Shown here in pieces: positions 1-13,215 of a stretch of 64,000 bases of DNA. A program made the position numbers and the translations under genes. Location of the stretch: positions 74,868,429 to 74,932,428 of the forward strand of contig CM049312.1 of NCBI GenBank assembly GCA_026874595.1. Direction: 5' to 3'. Under the pieces are notes generated by a model. The model was not told the DNA's origin, did no database searches, and saw only the letters and a program-made list of their open reading frames with translations. The DNA is from Sipunculus nudus (taxonomy: Eukaryota > Annelida > Sipuncula > Golfingiida > Sipunculidae). The first letter of the stretch is position 1; every line of letters begins with the position of its first letter.

Positions 1-162
1 TGCGTACCAAGTTTACTATACAGGTTGTCATCTGATGTATAAACTGATGTACAAAATAATTATCTAACATTCCATGAACAGCTGGAGCGAATTGTCTGAA
101 ACGCTCCAGACAAGAATAACACTAATACCCGTGTTGTAAACAACCCGTCCTCCTACAAGCTT

Positions 163-164
<2 letters not shown>

Positions 165-214
<50 letters not shown>
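165..214. repeat. (TA)n microsatellite
   Basis: About 25 uninterrupted TA dinucleotides. Confidence 0.95.
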
Positions 215-215
<1 letters not shown>

Positions 216-2460
216 TCTGCGACCTGTTATGATCTCCACAAAATTCACACCTTCGAAAGCAAAATTTATTTCATTGAATAATCACGAATCATGGACAATC
301 CTACTTACAAATGCTGGTAGATAGAAGTACGATTCTGGACGCTGGCTAAGCAGCTTTAAAAACAATTACAGTACTGCATTACGGTCCAGAGTATATGGAT
401 TTACAGTTTATTCAGTATATGGCAAAATGGTGTTTTTATGAAATCTAAAGATACAGTTCTTTAATATTTTAATATAAAAATATACATATAAAACCTGTTT
501 TATACAATTACATGGGTAAAAATCCGGTTATCTCCCATGCTGTAGGTTCAGTTAGAGATTTTGGACGGTATATTTTCCATCAAGTTTCCTGTCTAGTAGG
601 CCCTCTTTATCAGTAGCCGAAACTGACTTGTTTTCCAACGTGATATATACTTCTGAATGATATACTACACACTGTTGGTATCATATGTTTGTGTAAGGCC
701 ATGGAAAAAATAGTGGTTTTACGGATCCGCTACTCCCATTTTTCATAGAACATTTTTTTTTAATGCAAATAAAGACCAGGTCCTCAGAAATGTCGGTAAT
801 TTGTGCGATCTCTCAAATTCCTCAGGAGAAATCTTAAAGGATCGGAAAATGGACTAAATTTTGTCTTAATCATGTATACTATTTCAAGAATTGAAGCAAA
901 TGTTTGTATTTTTTTGCCTCGATTGGCTAATAAAATCGCCAATTCATAAAATATTTTTTCTTCCCAGAATCAAGGAAGCGTAACTGTTTTTGTGGTGCCT
1001 AAAACGTATGGAACACAAACATATCAAAGTTGTGTATGGAACAAAACAGCGATAAACATACTAAGTGGGCCCGTGTCACGCCATTTAATCTTAGCTACGT
1101 CGCATCTATGTCACACGGAGTTTTTTTTTATTTGATTTTCAGCTTGAACCCAGTTGACGATGGATGACGATTATTCATGCAAATATATTTTATCAATTTT
1201 GAATGTTTACATGGTTCATTGCTAAGCGACCTCAGTGTAGAAATGTCTCGTTGAAGCTCTTGTACATACGAAGGTAAATAAACATCTCTGCAGAAGACAC
1301 TATTTTTCCCGCGAGATTTGTTGAAGATTGAAAGAAAAAATTGATGCTCATGATAGTCTAGATCTAGCGATAAGGGAAACAAGAACTTAACTTGATTAAT
1401 GTACGCTTACCTTTGATAGTGCGAGACTGGTAAGCATTACAGCTTAAAGAATTCCCAATCCCCGCTGACATGCGGTTTTTCTTCTGGTCATTTTTATGCT
1501 TGAGCAAAGGCGAAAGGGCAAGTTTATTTCTCACTGGATTACGCAGCACGCTTCTGGTGGACTGAGGTTTATTCAAAATTTAATAGCACCTGCGTTGCTT
1601 ACTCATAGCGGCGCCGCCAGGTGGAGCACCCGTGTGTCACGCAAGCGAGCACTTTCTCAGGCGCCAACCTTTTTAACTTTGTAATTCCTCAAACGCTAAC
1701 CTTTTGAGTTTCTAATAAATAACAAGTTTTTGATCATGGATCACGTTCAGTTAAACATTTTATTTCTTTGTGACAGTGACTAGGGATTCAATTCTAATAA
1801 CTCACTGGCAGATGAGAATCAATGTCCGCCACTGGAGTGATAATCTTTTTTGTCGAGTCCAAAACGTGACCTGAATTCCACGAACCTGAGAATATAATAC
1901 CGTACTTTGTCAGACTTGCAGCCTAAAGTTGGCTTATAAATCACTTTTACGATCTTGAAAGGAACCCAGATAAAAACACAAAAGTCAAATTAGTTTAGTC
2001 ATTAGCTATCTGCCTTCTCTTCACAAAAGTCAAAGAAATCTTTTCGAATACTTTATTCGTCTGTTGTCCCCAGATGCTTACACAATCACGTGCACATCTG
2101 TCTTATAACTCACGATGGTTGTTCTCAAGTGTTGTCACGCAACTCCTCTAAGGGCACGCCTCTTTTTTCTTATAATATGCCAAGTGTGATCTAAGGGGGG
2201 CATATTTCATATTTCCCCATAACATCCGGAGATATTTCACATTGACTCACTAAGGGCCGTCGCAGCGCCGTCTATAAGAAAATACGCCAGTTTATCCGAT
2301 GGGTGAACTTGCAGATATTGTATCGTATTTAGAATGAAACTGGGGGAAATGATGAACGTGAAAAATGCTTTTTTGGTACAATAAAAAAATCGGTTCCATA
2401 GAGGCCATGACAGAGCCGTATGTGTAATGATTGGACCACGGCAGGGTAAGGGATGGCTGA

Positions 2461-2562
2461 TGTATCGATATATCGATACACGGATCGAGGTAAGGGGAGC
2501 GATACGATTATCGGTGGCTCTGATAATCAAAACCATCAGACCGATCGTTCTGAAGAACGATC
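2461..2562. repeat. Cluster of three inverted repeats, including a double TATCGATA
   Basis: TGTATCGATATATCGATACA at 2461-2480 is a perfect 20-base palindrome made of two abutting TATCGATA octamers, the DRE bound by DREF in flies. GATTATC / GATAATC arms follow at about 2507-2529, and GATCGTTCT-GA-AGAACGATC at 2543-2562. Their function is unknown. Confidence 0.7.
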
Positions 2563-3289
2563 TGAATAATAAAAATAAAGATAATGCTTCTTTTATGGAG
2601 GTTATGTGGTTACAGAATGATTTCTTTTGCTTTAAGGCGGGGTTATTCAAATAAATGTTACAGACATTTACAGATATATGTTCAAAAATCGACCGCCGAC
2701 CTGGGGCAAAGGCTCTACATAAGTTAACTATTAGTTTGAATGTACATAAACATTTGTAATAATATGTGTATAATCTCACGCTATTAGTTCATTTTCGATT
2801 TTATTAATAAAGCTTCCCAACATGACCATTCCTGCATACGGATATACCAGCTTTATACATTGTTATTGGTCTCTGTGTAAACACATTCAACGGGTTTGAC
2901 AAGAGGTCCAACCTTTTGGCTGCAACTCAAGAACATGGAGAAGAAAAATTGAAGACAAAACACAGAAACATTGGTTTGAAGTTTGAAAAATTTCGATTAT
3001 GAATTTGGCATTAAGACCACCAGGTGGCGTGCGCTATATTTATGTTTTGGACCCTGGACCTGCGCCCGGTGCAGGTTTATTTCACCTCAAGTACATAAGG
3101 AAGCAAACGACATATTGGCAGACATCAATTTAAGCTAAGGAGAAAACACTATATTTCATGTATATCAAAAATACTTGAGATGTGAACATGTCTCTGTAAC
3201 TATTGCTAGCCAACTCTTGTGACGTGTACTTCACAAATATGTCGAATGATGATTAGGTTATACGTGTATTGTAATTATTACCCGACTTC

Positions 3290-3575
3290 TGGCTCAGGGA
3301 TGAGCACAGGTTTCAAAGCCGGGAGGTCGTGAGTTCAAATCTCAGCCGAGGAGCTTTGAAATTTTCACGGTCGGCCCAAATCCAGGATGAGCGCTCTGCA
3401 GGCTTAATGGCAAAGCTGTACCCAACATATCTGTATCACTCACAAACGAGTGCGGCTTTGGGGGGTTCCTCGGCGTTATCACCCAGCAATGGGGTTGATT
3501 ACACAACCAGGACCTTCAGGTGCGGTAGACACTGGGCCTAGATGACACCAGGACACAAAATAAAATGACAGGAAG
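3290..3575 (+). repeat. tRNA-derived SINE, family A, near full length
   Basis: A tRNA-like head has an A-box (TGGCTCAGGGATGAGCAC) and a B-box (GAGTTCAAATC). It is followed by a body that recurs elsewhere in the window: 'cacggtcggcccaaatcc', 'cactcacaaacgagtgc', 'cccagcaatgggg', 'gtgcggtagacactgggcct'. Related copies lie at 18130-18322, 30215-30472 and 40385-40640. Confidence 0.75.
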
Positions 3576-4975
3576 GGACTGCGAATCCCTGGCAGGTAGT
3601 TCCAAACTAAAATGGAACTATGTAGATGTAAATACTTAGTTTAAGAATTAGATATAAGTCAGCATTATAAAAATGTATTGTAATTATTAAGTCTTTTTGT
3701 AAGTATTTATCTTTTTAGCCATGGTTCTGTTTCAGTTTCAGTCTCACGTTCATCTCTTGCAATATCCGAATTGAACACCTTTTGGTTTTTGTGTTGTTTC
3801 ATATAGACTATCCTTCCAGTCATGAAAACGGCAAATATTACGTATGCGTTAGAGAAAAAAATTCTAGTAGTTCAGTTCTAGTAGTGCTAAAAGGCAAGGG
3901 ACAAATATAAGGTATATTTATAAATTCATACGTCTAAAGAAAATTAAGAAACCAGACTGAAAGAAGACAACGCCAAAATTTAAGTTCATAAGTGACAATT
4001 TATGAAGATTGAAGTCGAACCATCCTGGTGATACTTTGGAACATGAAAATAAACTTACAGATTTATTACAAATTTGATAGAAACGTCAAGAACACATATG
4101 TCTCTTGAGTATGTATATTTCACTTATATATGAAACGGCGGATGCAGACTGGCCGCTTGGGTGCTGTAAAAAATGCCGGAGAATTGGGGATCATGAACCG
4201 AATGCTCACACCAGCGGTCTTTAGCGTGCCCCAAGGAACGTCACAAACAATGGCGGTGGCGTCGGAGGTTGGCCATGTACCAGGCCCGGTAATAAGCCCG
4301 ACCCGCTGGGGCTAAAACCTGCTCAGTGTATTTATGTTGTACGTCTCTCCGGTGCATGTTTTCCACGGTGTAATGGATTTGTTGTCTCTGTAATTTTATA
4401 ACGGATCCACCCACTGACAGTCTTTAACGTGGCAGTGGTTTTGTATCACGTCTCATGAAGGCTTTCATGTCAGGTCTATGTACGGAAATAAAACAGAATT
4501 TACGAATCATTGTTATATATATTCCAGTTTGTCGACATATATTTATTACATGGTATTTCTCTTAATATGATACTGGAAGAAATAAGTTTCTATTTTGGTA
4601 ATACTGTATGGTCAATTCAGCACACTCAAGTCTATGTGTTCGAAATATTAGTGCTTAACTGCAGGCTGCAAATTTATAATATCCCTTGCATATAAAAGTT
4701 AGTTTATTTTTATAAGAAATGGAGTGAATCACCTATTGTGCTTTCTAAGCTTTGGACGTAGGATCTATCCACTGAATAATGAATATTGTTTCAAGCATTG
4801 CACACGAGGTGGCGCTGATAAACAATTGAAGTATTGCCGCAAATGAGTATTTCTGCGATACTTGAATTGCCCATTTGATATTCGGTAATATATATTTATT
4901 GATCAGGGTAACACTTCATTCACCCCTCCCACGTACATGTGCACTGCGCGTGCTACAACGGTCGTCTGCTTAATA

Positions 4976-5030
4976 GGTTCCCAGCCTGCCTTACTCTATA
5001 TGGAGGGAAGAGCAAGGCTGGCAGGGAACC
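4976..5030. repeat. Short near-perfect hairpin
   Basis: Arms of 21 bases (starting GGTTCCCAGCC and ending GGCAGGGAACC) pair with three mismatches around a loop of about 13 bases. A direct repeat, gtcgtctgct, flanks the hairpin at 4961 and 5036. It could be a structured RNA or a foldback relic; no folding calculation was made. Confidence 0.5.
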
Positions 5031-8000
5031 AAGCTGTCGTCTGCTGGGACCGGACAGGAACTGAAATAGTTCTTTGGAAAGATGGAACATTAATATAAGA
5101 ATTTTAGAATTGAGATGAGTAAATATGATACCCCTTGGATTTGTAAATTTGTGCTTAACTCGCACACGATGTAACATTGGTTATTGATAGGTGTCGCGAG
5201 TTTGTTAGGGACGTTAATTTATAGTACGGACAAGTATCCCCGATTTTTATGGAACTAATATGTTTCTTTTGTTGATTATTGTAGCAAATATTGTCAGTTA
5301 ATCATCATTCATTTAACGTCCGTCTAATCAGATTAAGGAATGCATTCTACTTAGTCATTCCATTGTAAAAAAAAACAAGATGTCTGCAATTGTCGAGCGA
5401 TCGCAAGAAATGCCTCTCCCGGTCACGGGCAAGCGAGCAATAAACGTGATTTGGCTGTATGGGAGAGGGTAAAAAAATAAATATAAAGTGCAAATTTACC
5501 TTTATCATATTTATCAAATTTATCTGTACCTTAATCTGACCAAAGGTCAATTTTTTAGATCGAGCTGTATTGGAGACTGTTATTTTGACCAAAGGTTAGT
5601 TTGGAATTAAAACACAGGCGTATTGAAGGTCTCTCGGATACGAGGGCAGCACGACGCGATTATGCGGAATAGGCAAAGAAGGTTACTCCCTTGGAAAGTA
5701 GGACAATGTCAGGTATGAAAACCAGGCGCAAAACTGTCACCTATGAATATTATTATACCGAAAGGTAAGTTATTGAAAATCAGCCATATTGAAAATATAT
5801 CGCAAATATGGTCATTGAAAAGAACAATATTATAATCGACGATTTTGCGAGAAGAAAGGAGTACAGGGAAATTTGATTTAATAAAATTATGTCTATTTTT
5901 ACCATAAACTACCTTCTTATATCACATAAACATGTACCTGTGACACTGGCTGATTAGACGTTGGGGCCGTAAATATTATATAACCGCTTTCTTTGCTAAA
6001 AGATCCAGAATGCCCCATCCAGCTATCGTAAAGAAATGTGTTCAGAGTCGTAAAGTATAAAATTAAAAATAAAACCATTTAATTTTTAAATATTGGACAG
6101 AAATTTTGCAGTGTAAGCATCCTTGTCAAATCCAAACGGACAGACCTTAGTTTAAAAAATATGAGAAAATGTATCTTTTTTTTATAATTTGGGAGACGAT
6201 TGGGGACCACGCATGTTGGTTGAAGAAATACCTTGTAACGCACTAAGTGAGAATTTCTTATTTATAACTTGATCTAAGAGGCAGCGTTTAATAAATATGC
6301 CTCATGGCCGTAAAGTATGAGCGGGCAATGGTAAAGTTCATTTTCATACAGATTCCCAAAGCAGATAATTGAACAAACATGCATAAGAAGCAGTTGATTA
6401 AGTCTAGAGTAACCGAGCGATTGCTCATAAACCATAAACTTACCAAAGAAAGAAACAAGAAAATTAGGCCTCGCCCTGTGGCACGGAACACCCACGGAAT
6501 GGGCCCCTTATATCAACGAAGTAATTATACAATTCCCCGCTAACGGTATTTAGGAAGAGATTATTTTTGCGGGCTGGATTTAGACTGGGTAACCAGAGGT
6601 TAAGAGATTCAGATTAACGCAGTGATAAACAATCGACGTCTGGGTAATCTGCATATGAGGACAATATTTCAAAATTATTTTCATTGATTTCAGAATATGG
6701 TGCAAAGGGGATTGACGGTAATAGGTTCTCGCTTAAGATGCTAACGAAATCTATAGACGAAATTTTGGATTATTACCGAGATATATTTAATAACAGCTAC
6801 AAAGGCTAATTACCATTTTGGTCAATGGAAATTGAATAACTGGGCGTTTGCATATCTTATTCTATTCAACCAGGGATTTTATGTTTGGTAAAATAATTAT
6901 CTCAAAGAAGCAAGTTCAATTATTTATGGATATTACAAACTCAAAGACATAAAAAGACCCATGTGTTGTTCATATCTGATCTAACGCTTCAAATAATGTG
7001 GAAATAATCATGTGAAAATTTCCTTTTGTTTACGCGGCGTTTGGATTGTTCAAAGTGCTCAATAAAATCCCTAATTAATTAAGAAGAGTATATTCAAAGC
7101 ACGTGTTAACCATTGATCACTTATAGATCACAGAAATATTTCAGCGACAACACAGAGCATCTGTAGTCAAGCCACAGGGAAATTCATTGAGAAAAAGTCA
7201 CCAAGCAGGATGTCACCACAGCGTGTGTTAAATGCCGGGGCAGGGATATGTGATTCTTGTCAGGACTTGCCTTCGATCATTACATCACTTCAAAGGATCT
7301 ATTTTATCATGGCTAGGTTCCTGCACTTTTCCTGGGACTGGTAGACATAGATTTCATTGATGAATTTGACATATCCCAGCTGCCGATAGAATTTGTCGGT
7401 TCTTCAAAGGGCACACTACACCCGTGCAACCGAACTGTCCGGCCTGATGTTAAAGTGTTAATTGCATTGACATAATAGTTTAAAAGAAAATTATCACTTC
7501 TGTTTCAGGAATCTTAAAGACATGAAAGGAAGGCTTTTTTAGTATTGATCGGTTTTGACTTCATACGTTTTACAGTAAACAAAACCTGCTCAGATCAAAG
7601 TACATTTTGTGTCGATGTCTTAGGTTTTAGGTTGCCAAAACAAAATGTCTTAAATTTAATAAGTACAAAGTAAAAAGCCGATAGGGAATATAGCTTGGAC
7701 CTCGCGAGACTTTTTCATTGGTTCACTTTATTACGACGAAATATTACTAAATGTTATTTATATTCTAGACATCTATTCGAAATAGGAATCATCACTGTAT
7801 GACGCCTGTGGTCGAGCTCACTGCATGTTGGCTTTAGAGACAAAAGGTAATTGCAAACCTTAAAATTGCATCCATGATTTTTACATAAGTCTTATTTCAC
7901 CCTTTTGATACCAAATATAGCATAACGTTATAATAAGCCATGACGTAACACACGGTACCTTACACGTATTCACGTTTCTACCACGATGTCATATTAATCG

Positions 8001-8756
8001 GCGCATGCGTTTTTGATTCTAAACGAATAAACGGATGTTAGAGAATTAAAGATACATGTACGTAGTCACTTGCCACATTGTTTATGTTTCTCTACTGTCA
8101 GTTCATGTTGACTGAATACAGAAAGTTTCCTAATGAAACCATCCCGACGTACACGCTTAGTGTTTGTTTTCGCCTATTTTGATGTTTTTTTTTTCTGTTC
8201 AGTGTGTTTGTCAATGTAATCAAAACGCGCCTCTTTACCTTAACAAAACTACCTAGCCGAAGGTACGATACCATGCATGCATGCGCAAAAAAATACAGTC
8301 ATGGAAGTGAGATGCATTTGTTATGAAGAACATAAATAATTAAGAATTGTTACTGTTGGTCGCCATCTTGATTTAAATTAGTAATACAGGTACTCTTTTT
8401 TTCGTGCTTCTGATTGCGCCTTTGTAAATTTATTTCTGCTCAAATAGGGTCGCGAGGAAATAATTTCAGAACAAAATCAGAACAGATACTATAATATGCG
8501 AGGAGAGAACACTGTATTTTGTGTATACCTAGTATGCCTAGTAAAAGAAAGGAAACTGTTTTCTAGCGTCTGCAGAGCTTGAAACTAACCAAGTGACCCA
8601 CAATATGAATTCCAGTCTGTTCTACATAATCCACTCTGGCTTGCCCGGGGTGATACCGGGTGAAGCAGCTTTCGACTAAAACATAGCGATCGCTAGTTTG
8701 CAATAGTTCAAGAGAGTCTTTCCTCTTTGTAAGCTTCTTGACTGACAAGAGCTTAC

Positions 8757-8879
8757 ATTTGTATAGTCCTCTAAATCTCTAGGAGGCCCCATCAGAGGGG
8801 TTTTCATGGCACAAGGACTGTTGTTATTGAAGGGGTTGCCCTTTGAAGCGAATGGGTCGATCCCAGGCTTACGTGGCAT
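8757..8879 (-). CDS. Weak candidate first coding exon, unknown product
   Basis: On the minus strand an ATG at 8879 opens 41 codons (MPRKPGIDPFASKGNPFNNN and onward to DLEDYTN) that end exactly at a donor-like AAT|GTAAGC (GT at 8756-8755). The residue composition is protein-like, but no domain is recognised and no partner exon was found. The surrounding 8.75-9.1 kb could instead be an old repeat. Confidence 0.2.
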
Positions 8880-9339
8880 CAGGTCCGCGTCCAACCCACA
8901 TGCAGCATAGACAGACTGGCTGGTGAACACAGGCTTTGTTTAAGTATCCGTCAACAGTAGGGCTGAAAGAACCAGCCTTGAAGGGCTGTTCTGGCTGTTA
9001 ATTCTGCCCGCACATGAAGACAGGGTAAATTGTCATTTAAAGCACCAGAACCTTGACCAGTCACGGATTTTTCCCTCTTTTATATGTTCATTCAATGGCA
9101 CAGAACAACCAGTTCATATAAGTTAGGTTAGGATATTATTAGATAAGGTCTGCCTTGCCTTGCAAACTGTTTTCGTTTTTTGTTTTATTTAGGTTTATAT
9201 TTAATTTTCTTTGTATTTTGCTTTTTAAATATTTAATATTTAACATATTATATTTAATGTATTAAGGATAACATATGGTCTTTGGACTAGAAAAAAAAAT
9301 GAATGCTGGATGATTATATGAATTGTATAACTAGCTATA

Positions 9340-9510
9340 CTAACTAATGCAAGGCAAGCTGTATGGCTGTGATCGCCGAATTCTGTAGTTTGTAGGACCC
9401 GGAGAAAACCACCGACCTTAGAGGAGCCACTGCAACACACCTTCAACACCACGCCGAGGATCGAACCCGAGTTGCCAGCGGAGAGAACCGAGCCCTTCCC
9501 TATTCGACTG
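9340..9510 (-). repeat. tRNA-derived SINE (second family)
   Basis: On the minus strand, GGGTTCGATCCTCGG is a pol III B-box. It is followed by 'ggtggttttctccgggtcct', a segment type common downstream of tRNA heads in animal SINEs. The boundaries are approximate. Confidence 0.55.
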
Positions 9511-10189
9511 TGACCTACATTTCTAAATTTTTCTTCTCCTTTGGCACTTTGGTATTCCCATTGTCTTTGCCTTTCTGTTTCATAGAATTGAACGAGGATT
9601 TAACACAGTCTGTATATTTGTCATATGTCTGTATATGAATCAGCGTCAATGTAGTTTTATAAATCTTATTCTGTTGCTGATAGTATTGGCGACTCAATCC
9701 TAATCTACTTGCCGGCATGACGTCATGATTGACAGCATGCTTGTTTTATCAAGGAGAGAGCAAGTCTAAATGGTAACCACTTTTCTTGCAACAAATCTGA
9801 TTTTCAAGATTTCAAAATTGACGAAGCAGCTTCTATTGATATATCATTGTCACGTGATGATTGACAGCTGAAGCGGGTCATCAGTGAGAAAATCAAAGAT
9901 AATCCGCCCCGAATAAAATTTATCCAGCGTCTAAAAAAAGCCAGCGAGAATTATGCTCTCCGGTGGCAGACTCTGAACACTATGGCGAGTCCTATCTGCA
10001 TTTTCTTGACAGCCCAATCTTCCAGCTTTATTCCTAGGACCATTACAAAAAGAAGTCCTGTGTTCATTAGAATCACGGAAACTGCTCATTCCCAAACCTT
10101 GATGAGGACGAATGTCTGAACCCCAGGAGACCCAATTAAAGCCCAGCGTGTTCCGAAGATATATAAAGCTTCCAATAAAAGTAGCTACA

Positions 10190-10290
10190 AAAGAAAAGGC
10201 AGGATTTGAACGACTTAGTTCCTGTAATTAGGGTCTGGACCCGCGGCAAGAAAGGTCTTCTTACTATCTAAGCTATATGGTGAAAATGCT
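10190..10290 (-). repeat. tRNA-like SINE head
   Basis: Minus-strand TAGCTTAGATAGTAAG (A-box-like) and CGTTCAAATCCTGCC (B-box) are spaced as in tRNA-derived SINE heads. It is too degenerate to be called a functional tRNA. Confidence 0.45.
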
Positions 10291-12517
10291 TCGCATAAAA
10301 AAGAGAACTTACGGCTCATTTATCAAGACAATGTGCTATCAAAGACATATAGAACCTATCGGTTGAGGAAATAAACTTTAGTGAATGTTCGCCTATGATG
10401 AAATTAATTTCCTTGCCTATTTTAAGGACACACTTCCTTAGTCTCCCAGGATAAAGTTTCACATCTTCCTTAAACCCTCCTCAGTAGGACCGGGGGGGGG
10501 GGCTTAAGGGGTTTATCAGGTTATTTCTGTATTCATTTTGAGTAAAATAAATTTTCTAGTTGACCTACATAGCCCCCCGCCCCCGAGTGCAAAACAATCG
10601 ATCCCAAATTTTCTTTTCATTGGATTTTCTTTCTTTACCAATTTTCTGTTTGCGCAAGATTTCCAATATGGCTGATTCCCAAGGTCGTTCAATCTATAAC
10701 CCTTCCCCAATTATCGCTTAGATGTGGGTGGTTGGGGGGGGGGAGGGCAACAGGGCCTTCCAGTGAGTGCCTGATAATTCCGTACATATTTAGATTCATA
10801 AAATTGTTCACATCTGTAGATACCTACATCACATCGGGAAAACTATACGCGATTTTGGGAGAAGGCAATTTTTATCTGCAGGGAGGGCGAAATAGAGTAC
10901 AACTGTTTTCAAATAATGAAATGAACGAATTTTTTCTGCGGATATTATGTTAAGTTGACACTTAAGTGATATTCGTTTGTTTTTAATGGACTAATAATTT
11001 TATCATTTATGCTTGTGTGTTTTGTTCCATAACAATTTTATCGAAATCCATCAAGTTCAAGGCCCCATATTCCAGATATAGAGTAGGAATTTTTGTTCGT
11101 ATCATGCCTAAAAGCTAGATATAAAAAAGTTAGTGCAGAACCTCATCATATAAAGATTTATCAAATGAAAAAAAAAACTGGAATCCATAATCACCAGTGT
11201 ACGCGTGATAGGCGTGTTACAGACTTTACACAGTTGCAACATCTTATTTTCCAAAGGTGACAGCCTCCTTTTACACCAGATCACTCTGTAATAAGCAATG
11301 TAATCGTGTTGTGTTAAGTTTATGGGTCCCTGTAAAGCGTGCACAGGTGCTAAATGGACACCCTAAGCACTAAATGGCTAGACAGCGCCAAGAGGGTTAT
11401 CTGTTTAATGTGGAAATGAGAAACAAAATGCTTTTAGTGTGATAAAACCAAGCTTTCTGAAGCTGTTATTTAATTCTATATATCTCATTACTGTGTGTTG
11501 TCAGATTATCTGTTCCGTGTTGTGACCATTATTTAAGTGGTTTTCCACGGTGTGTTGCACTTAAAATGATTCCGTGAGGAATTACATTATATTACCTGCC
11601 GTGTTGTCTGATCAATTCTCTGTCTAGCATGAGGTCATGTATAAGTACCGTATGAGTTTATGTTATATGTCCAATATATCCAAATGTATACAGATCATCC
11701 ACAGATACTTTACTTTAATCTGAAGTAACGTTCTCATGAACTTAGTTAAATTTAGTTTTTTATCCTCTTTTTAAGGGTGGGTTTAATAAATATTAAACGT
11801 TATATGTTTAAAATAGTGGCAAGCACCGTTTGGTATGCGGACCCGCAGGAAAGCGATTGCAGATTCACCTAGGGAGTGACGCTTTTTTGGAGTTCAATAA
11901 CGCTTTGTCTTTTATGTCTACAATTTTTAGATGTTTACTTTTCTAGCCTAAATTTCTTTTAGACGCAGTTCTTCAACCTGTATAATCAAAACTCACTGAA
12001 AATTATTCTAAATGTTGTAGAAAAATGAAGCAACAACAGATAAATTATAGACAGAATCTACTGCAATAGGCATTATATTTGTTGAATTGCATGCATTAGA
12101 GAGAATAATAAACATTGTCCATGCTTCCCGCCAGACGGTTAGAGGTGTTATGTTTTGCCTAGCGTTTTTTTCTGTGTTCAAATTTACGCAAAAGTTTCTG
12201 AATAGATTTTGAATAAAATTGGTTAAGGGTAAAGGATAACGCTCAAGAAACAGTCCATTAAATTATAAACGTAGTCTTGAACGCCAGCATGTATCTATTC
12301 ATTCAACGATTTCCTTTCTATCGTGACATACGGCTGTGCTATTTGTCCCTGTCGAAGCCAGGAGCCATGGTTATTGAGCTAACCAGAGAACTGAATGGTT
12401 GAGCCGAAACAAACTTTTCCTGTGTTGCTTTGCAGTTTGATTAGAAGGGTTGTGTCCTCTAAACACTTTGTGTATGATAAATTCACACTTGAGTGACATA
12501 TTTTCTTTGTTTTTCAG

Positions 12518-13215
12518 GTTATGGACATATCGCACCGCGGACAGACTGGGGCCGGGTTGTTACAATGTTATATGCTATGATAGGCATACCGGTGACTCTA
12601 CTATGTCTGGCGAACCTTGGCGGGTTTATGGCCACAGCCTTCAGATATCTGTACAATAACATATGTTGTGGTCTGTGCTGTATTTGTCGACGCCGTAAGC
12701 GGATGGACCCGGAGATGCGCGCGGCGGCCATGAAATACATGAACGTGAAAAACGGGGAGCCAGGTGTCACCCGAGCGCTCACAAGCGAGGAGGATGAACT
12801 TCCCGGGAGTTTGGAAAACTCTCCGGAAAAACTCCCAATGGCGGTATATTTACGTATCAGGGCGCGACGAGCGCTGCGGATCGAAGAGATCAAACATCAA
12901 ACGGTTCCGATCCCCGTCAGCCTCATAGTGTTAGTTTCGTACATTCTTAGTGGCGCGTGGCTATTCGCTTGGTGGGAAAACTGGGATTATTTAAAAGGTT
13001 CGTATTTCTGTTTTATTACGCTGACTACTATAGGTTTCGGGGATGTGGTTCCCGGAACCAGTATCGATTCCTGGTCTCAACAAGCAAAACTTGTATCTTG
13101 CGCCTTGTACCTCGTTTTCGGGTTGGCCATCATCGCTATGTGCTTTGAATTGATGCAAGAGGAAGTTCGAAACAAATGTAGAGCAATAGGCAAGAAAATA
13201 GGTCTCTTGGAATGA
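12518..13215 (+). CDS. K2P (TWIK/TRESK-like, 'TWK') potassium channel, terminal coding exon
   Basis: This exon encodes the second part of a two-pore-domain leak potassium channel of the plasma membrane. An acceptor (ttttcag) ends at 12517, and the first two bases complete a split Gly codon that is followed by YGHIAP, the first selectivity filter. Then come M2 (LYAMIGIPVTLLCLANLGG), a basic and acidic cytosolic loop (CRRRKRMDPEMRAAAM and an EEDELPGSLENSPEKLP stretch), M3 (PIPVSLIVLVSYILSGAWLF), the second pore with TTIGFGDVVPG, M4 (LYLVFGLAIIAMCFELM) and a short tail ending KKIGLLE-stop at 13213-13215. An intron splitting the GYG glycine after its first base is a recognised K2P position. Missing are M1, the extracellular cap and the start of P1, which must lie upstream, probably outside the window. 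The family is certain. The subtype is not: the sequence resembles invertebrate TWK and KCNK18-like channels rather than a named orthologue. Confidence 0.93.

Larger units (their letters stand above)
1..4975. other. Presumed K2P intron: microsatellite, palindrome cluster, SINE
   Basis: No protein-like open frame is seen. Contents are a (TA)n tract at 165-214, inverted repeats at 2461-2562 and a tRNA-derived SINE at about 3290-3575. If the K2P gene is intact and its previous exon is upstream of the window, all of this is intron. Confidence 0.5.
5031..12517. other. Presumed K2P intron: no supported gene
   Basis: Anonymous AT-rich sequence with SINE-like pieces at about 9340-9510 and 10190-10290 and G-tracts at 10492-10502 and 10734-10743. 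There is one weak minus-strand exon candidate at 8757-8879. No exon encoding K2P M1 or P1 was found here. Confidence 0.5.

Noticed and set aside
3290-3360. tRNA gene
   Set aside because: A- and B-box-like sequences are present, but the cloverleaf is not maintained and the unit continues into a SINE body found at other loci.
12519-12893. Minus-strand open frame opposite the K2P exon
   Set aside because: A shadow of the coding strand. The + strand has clear pore and membrane motifs.
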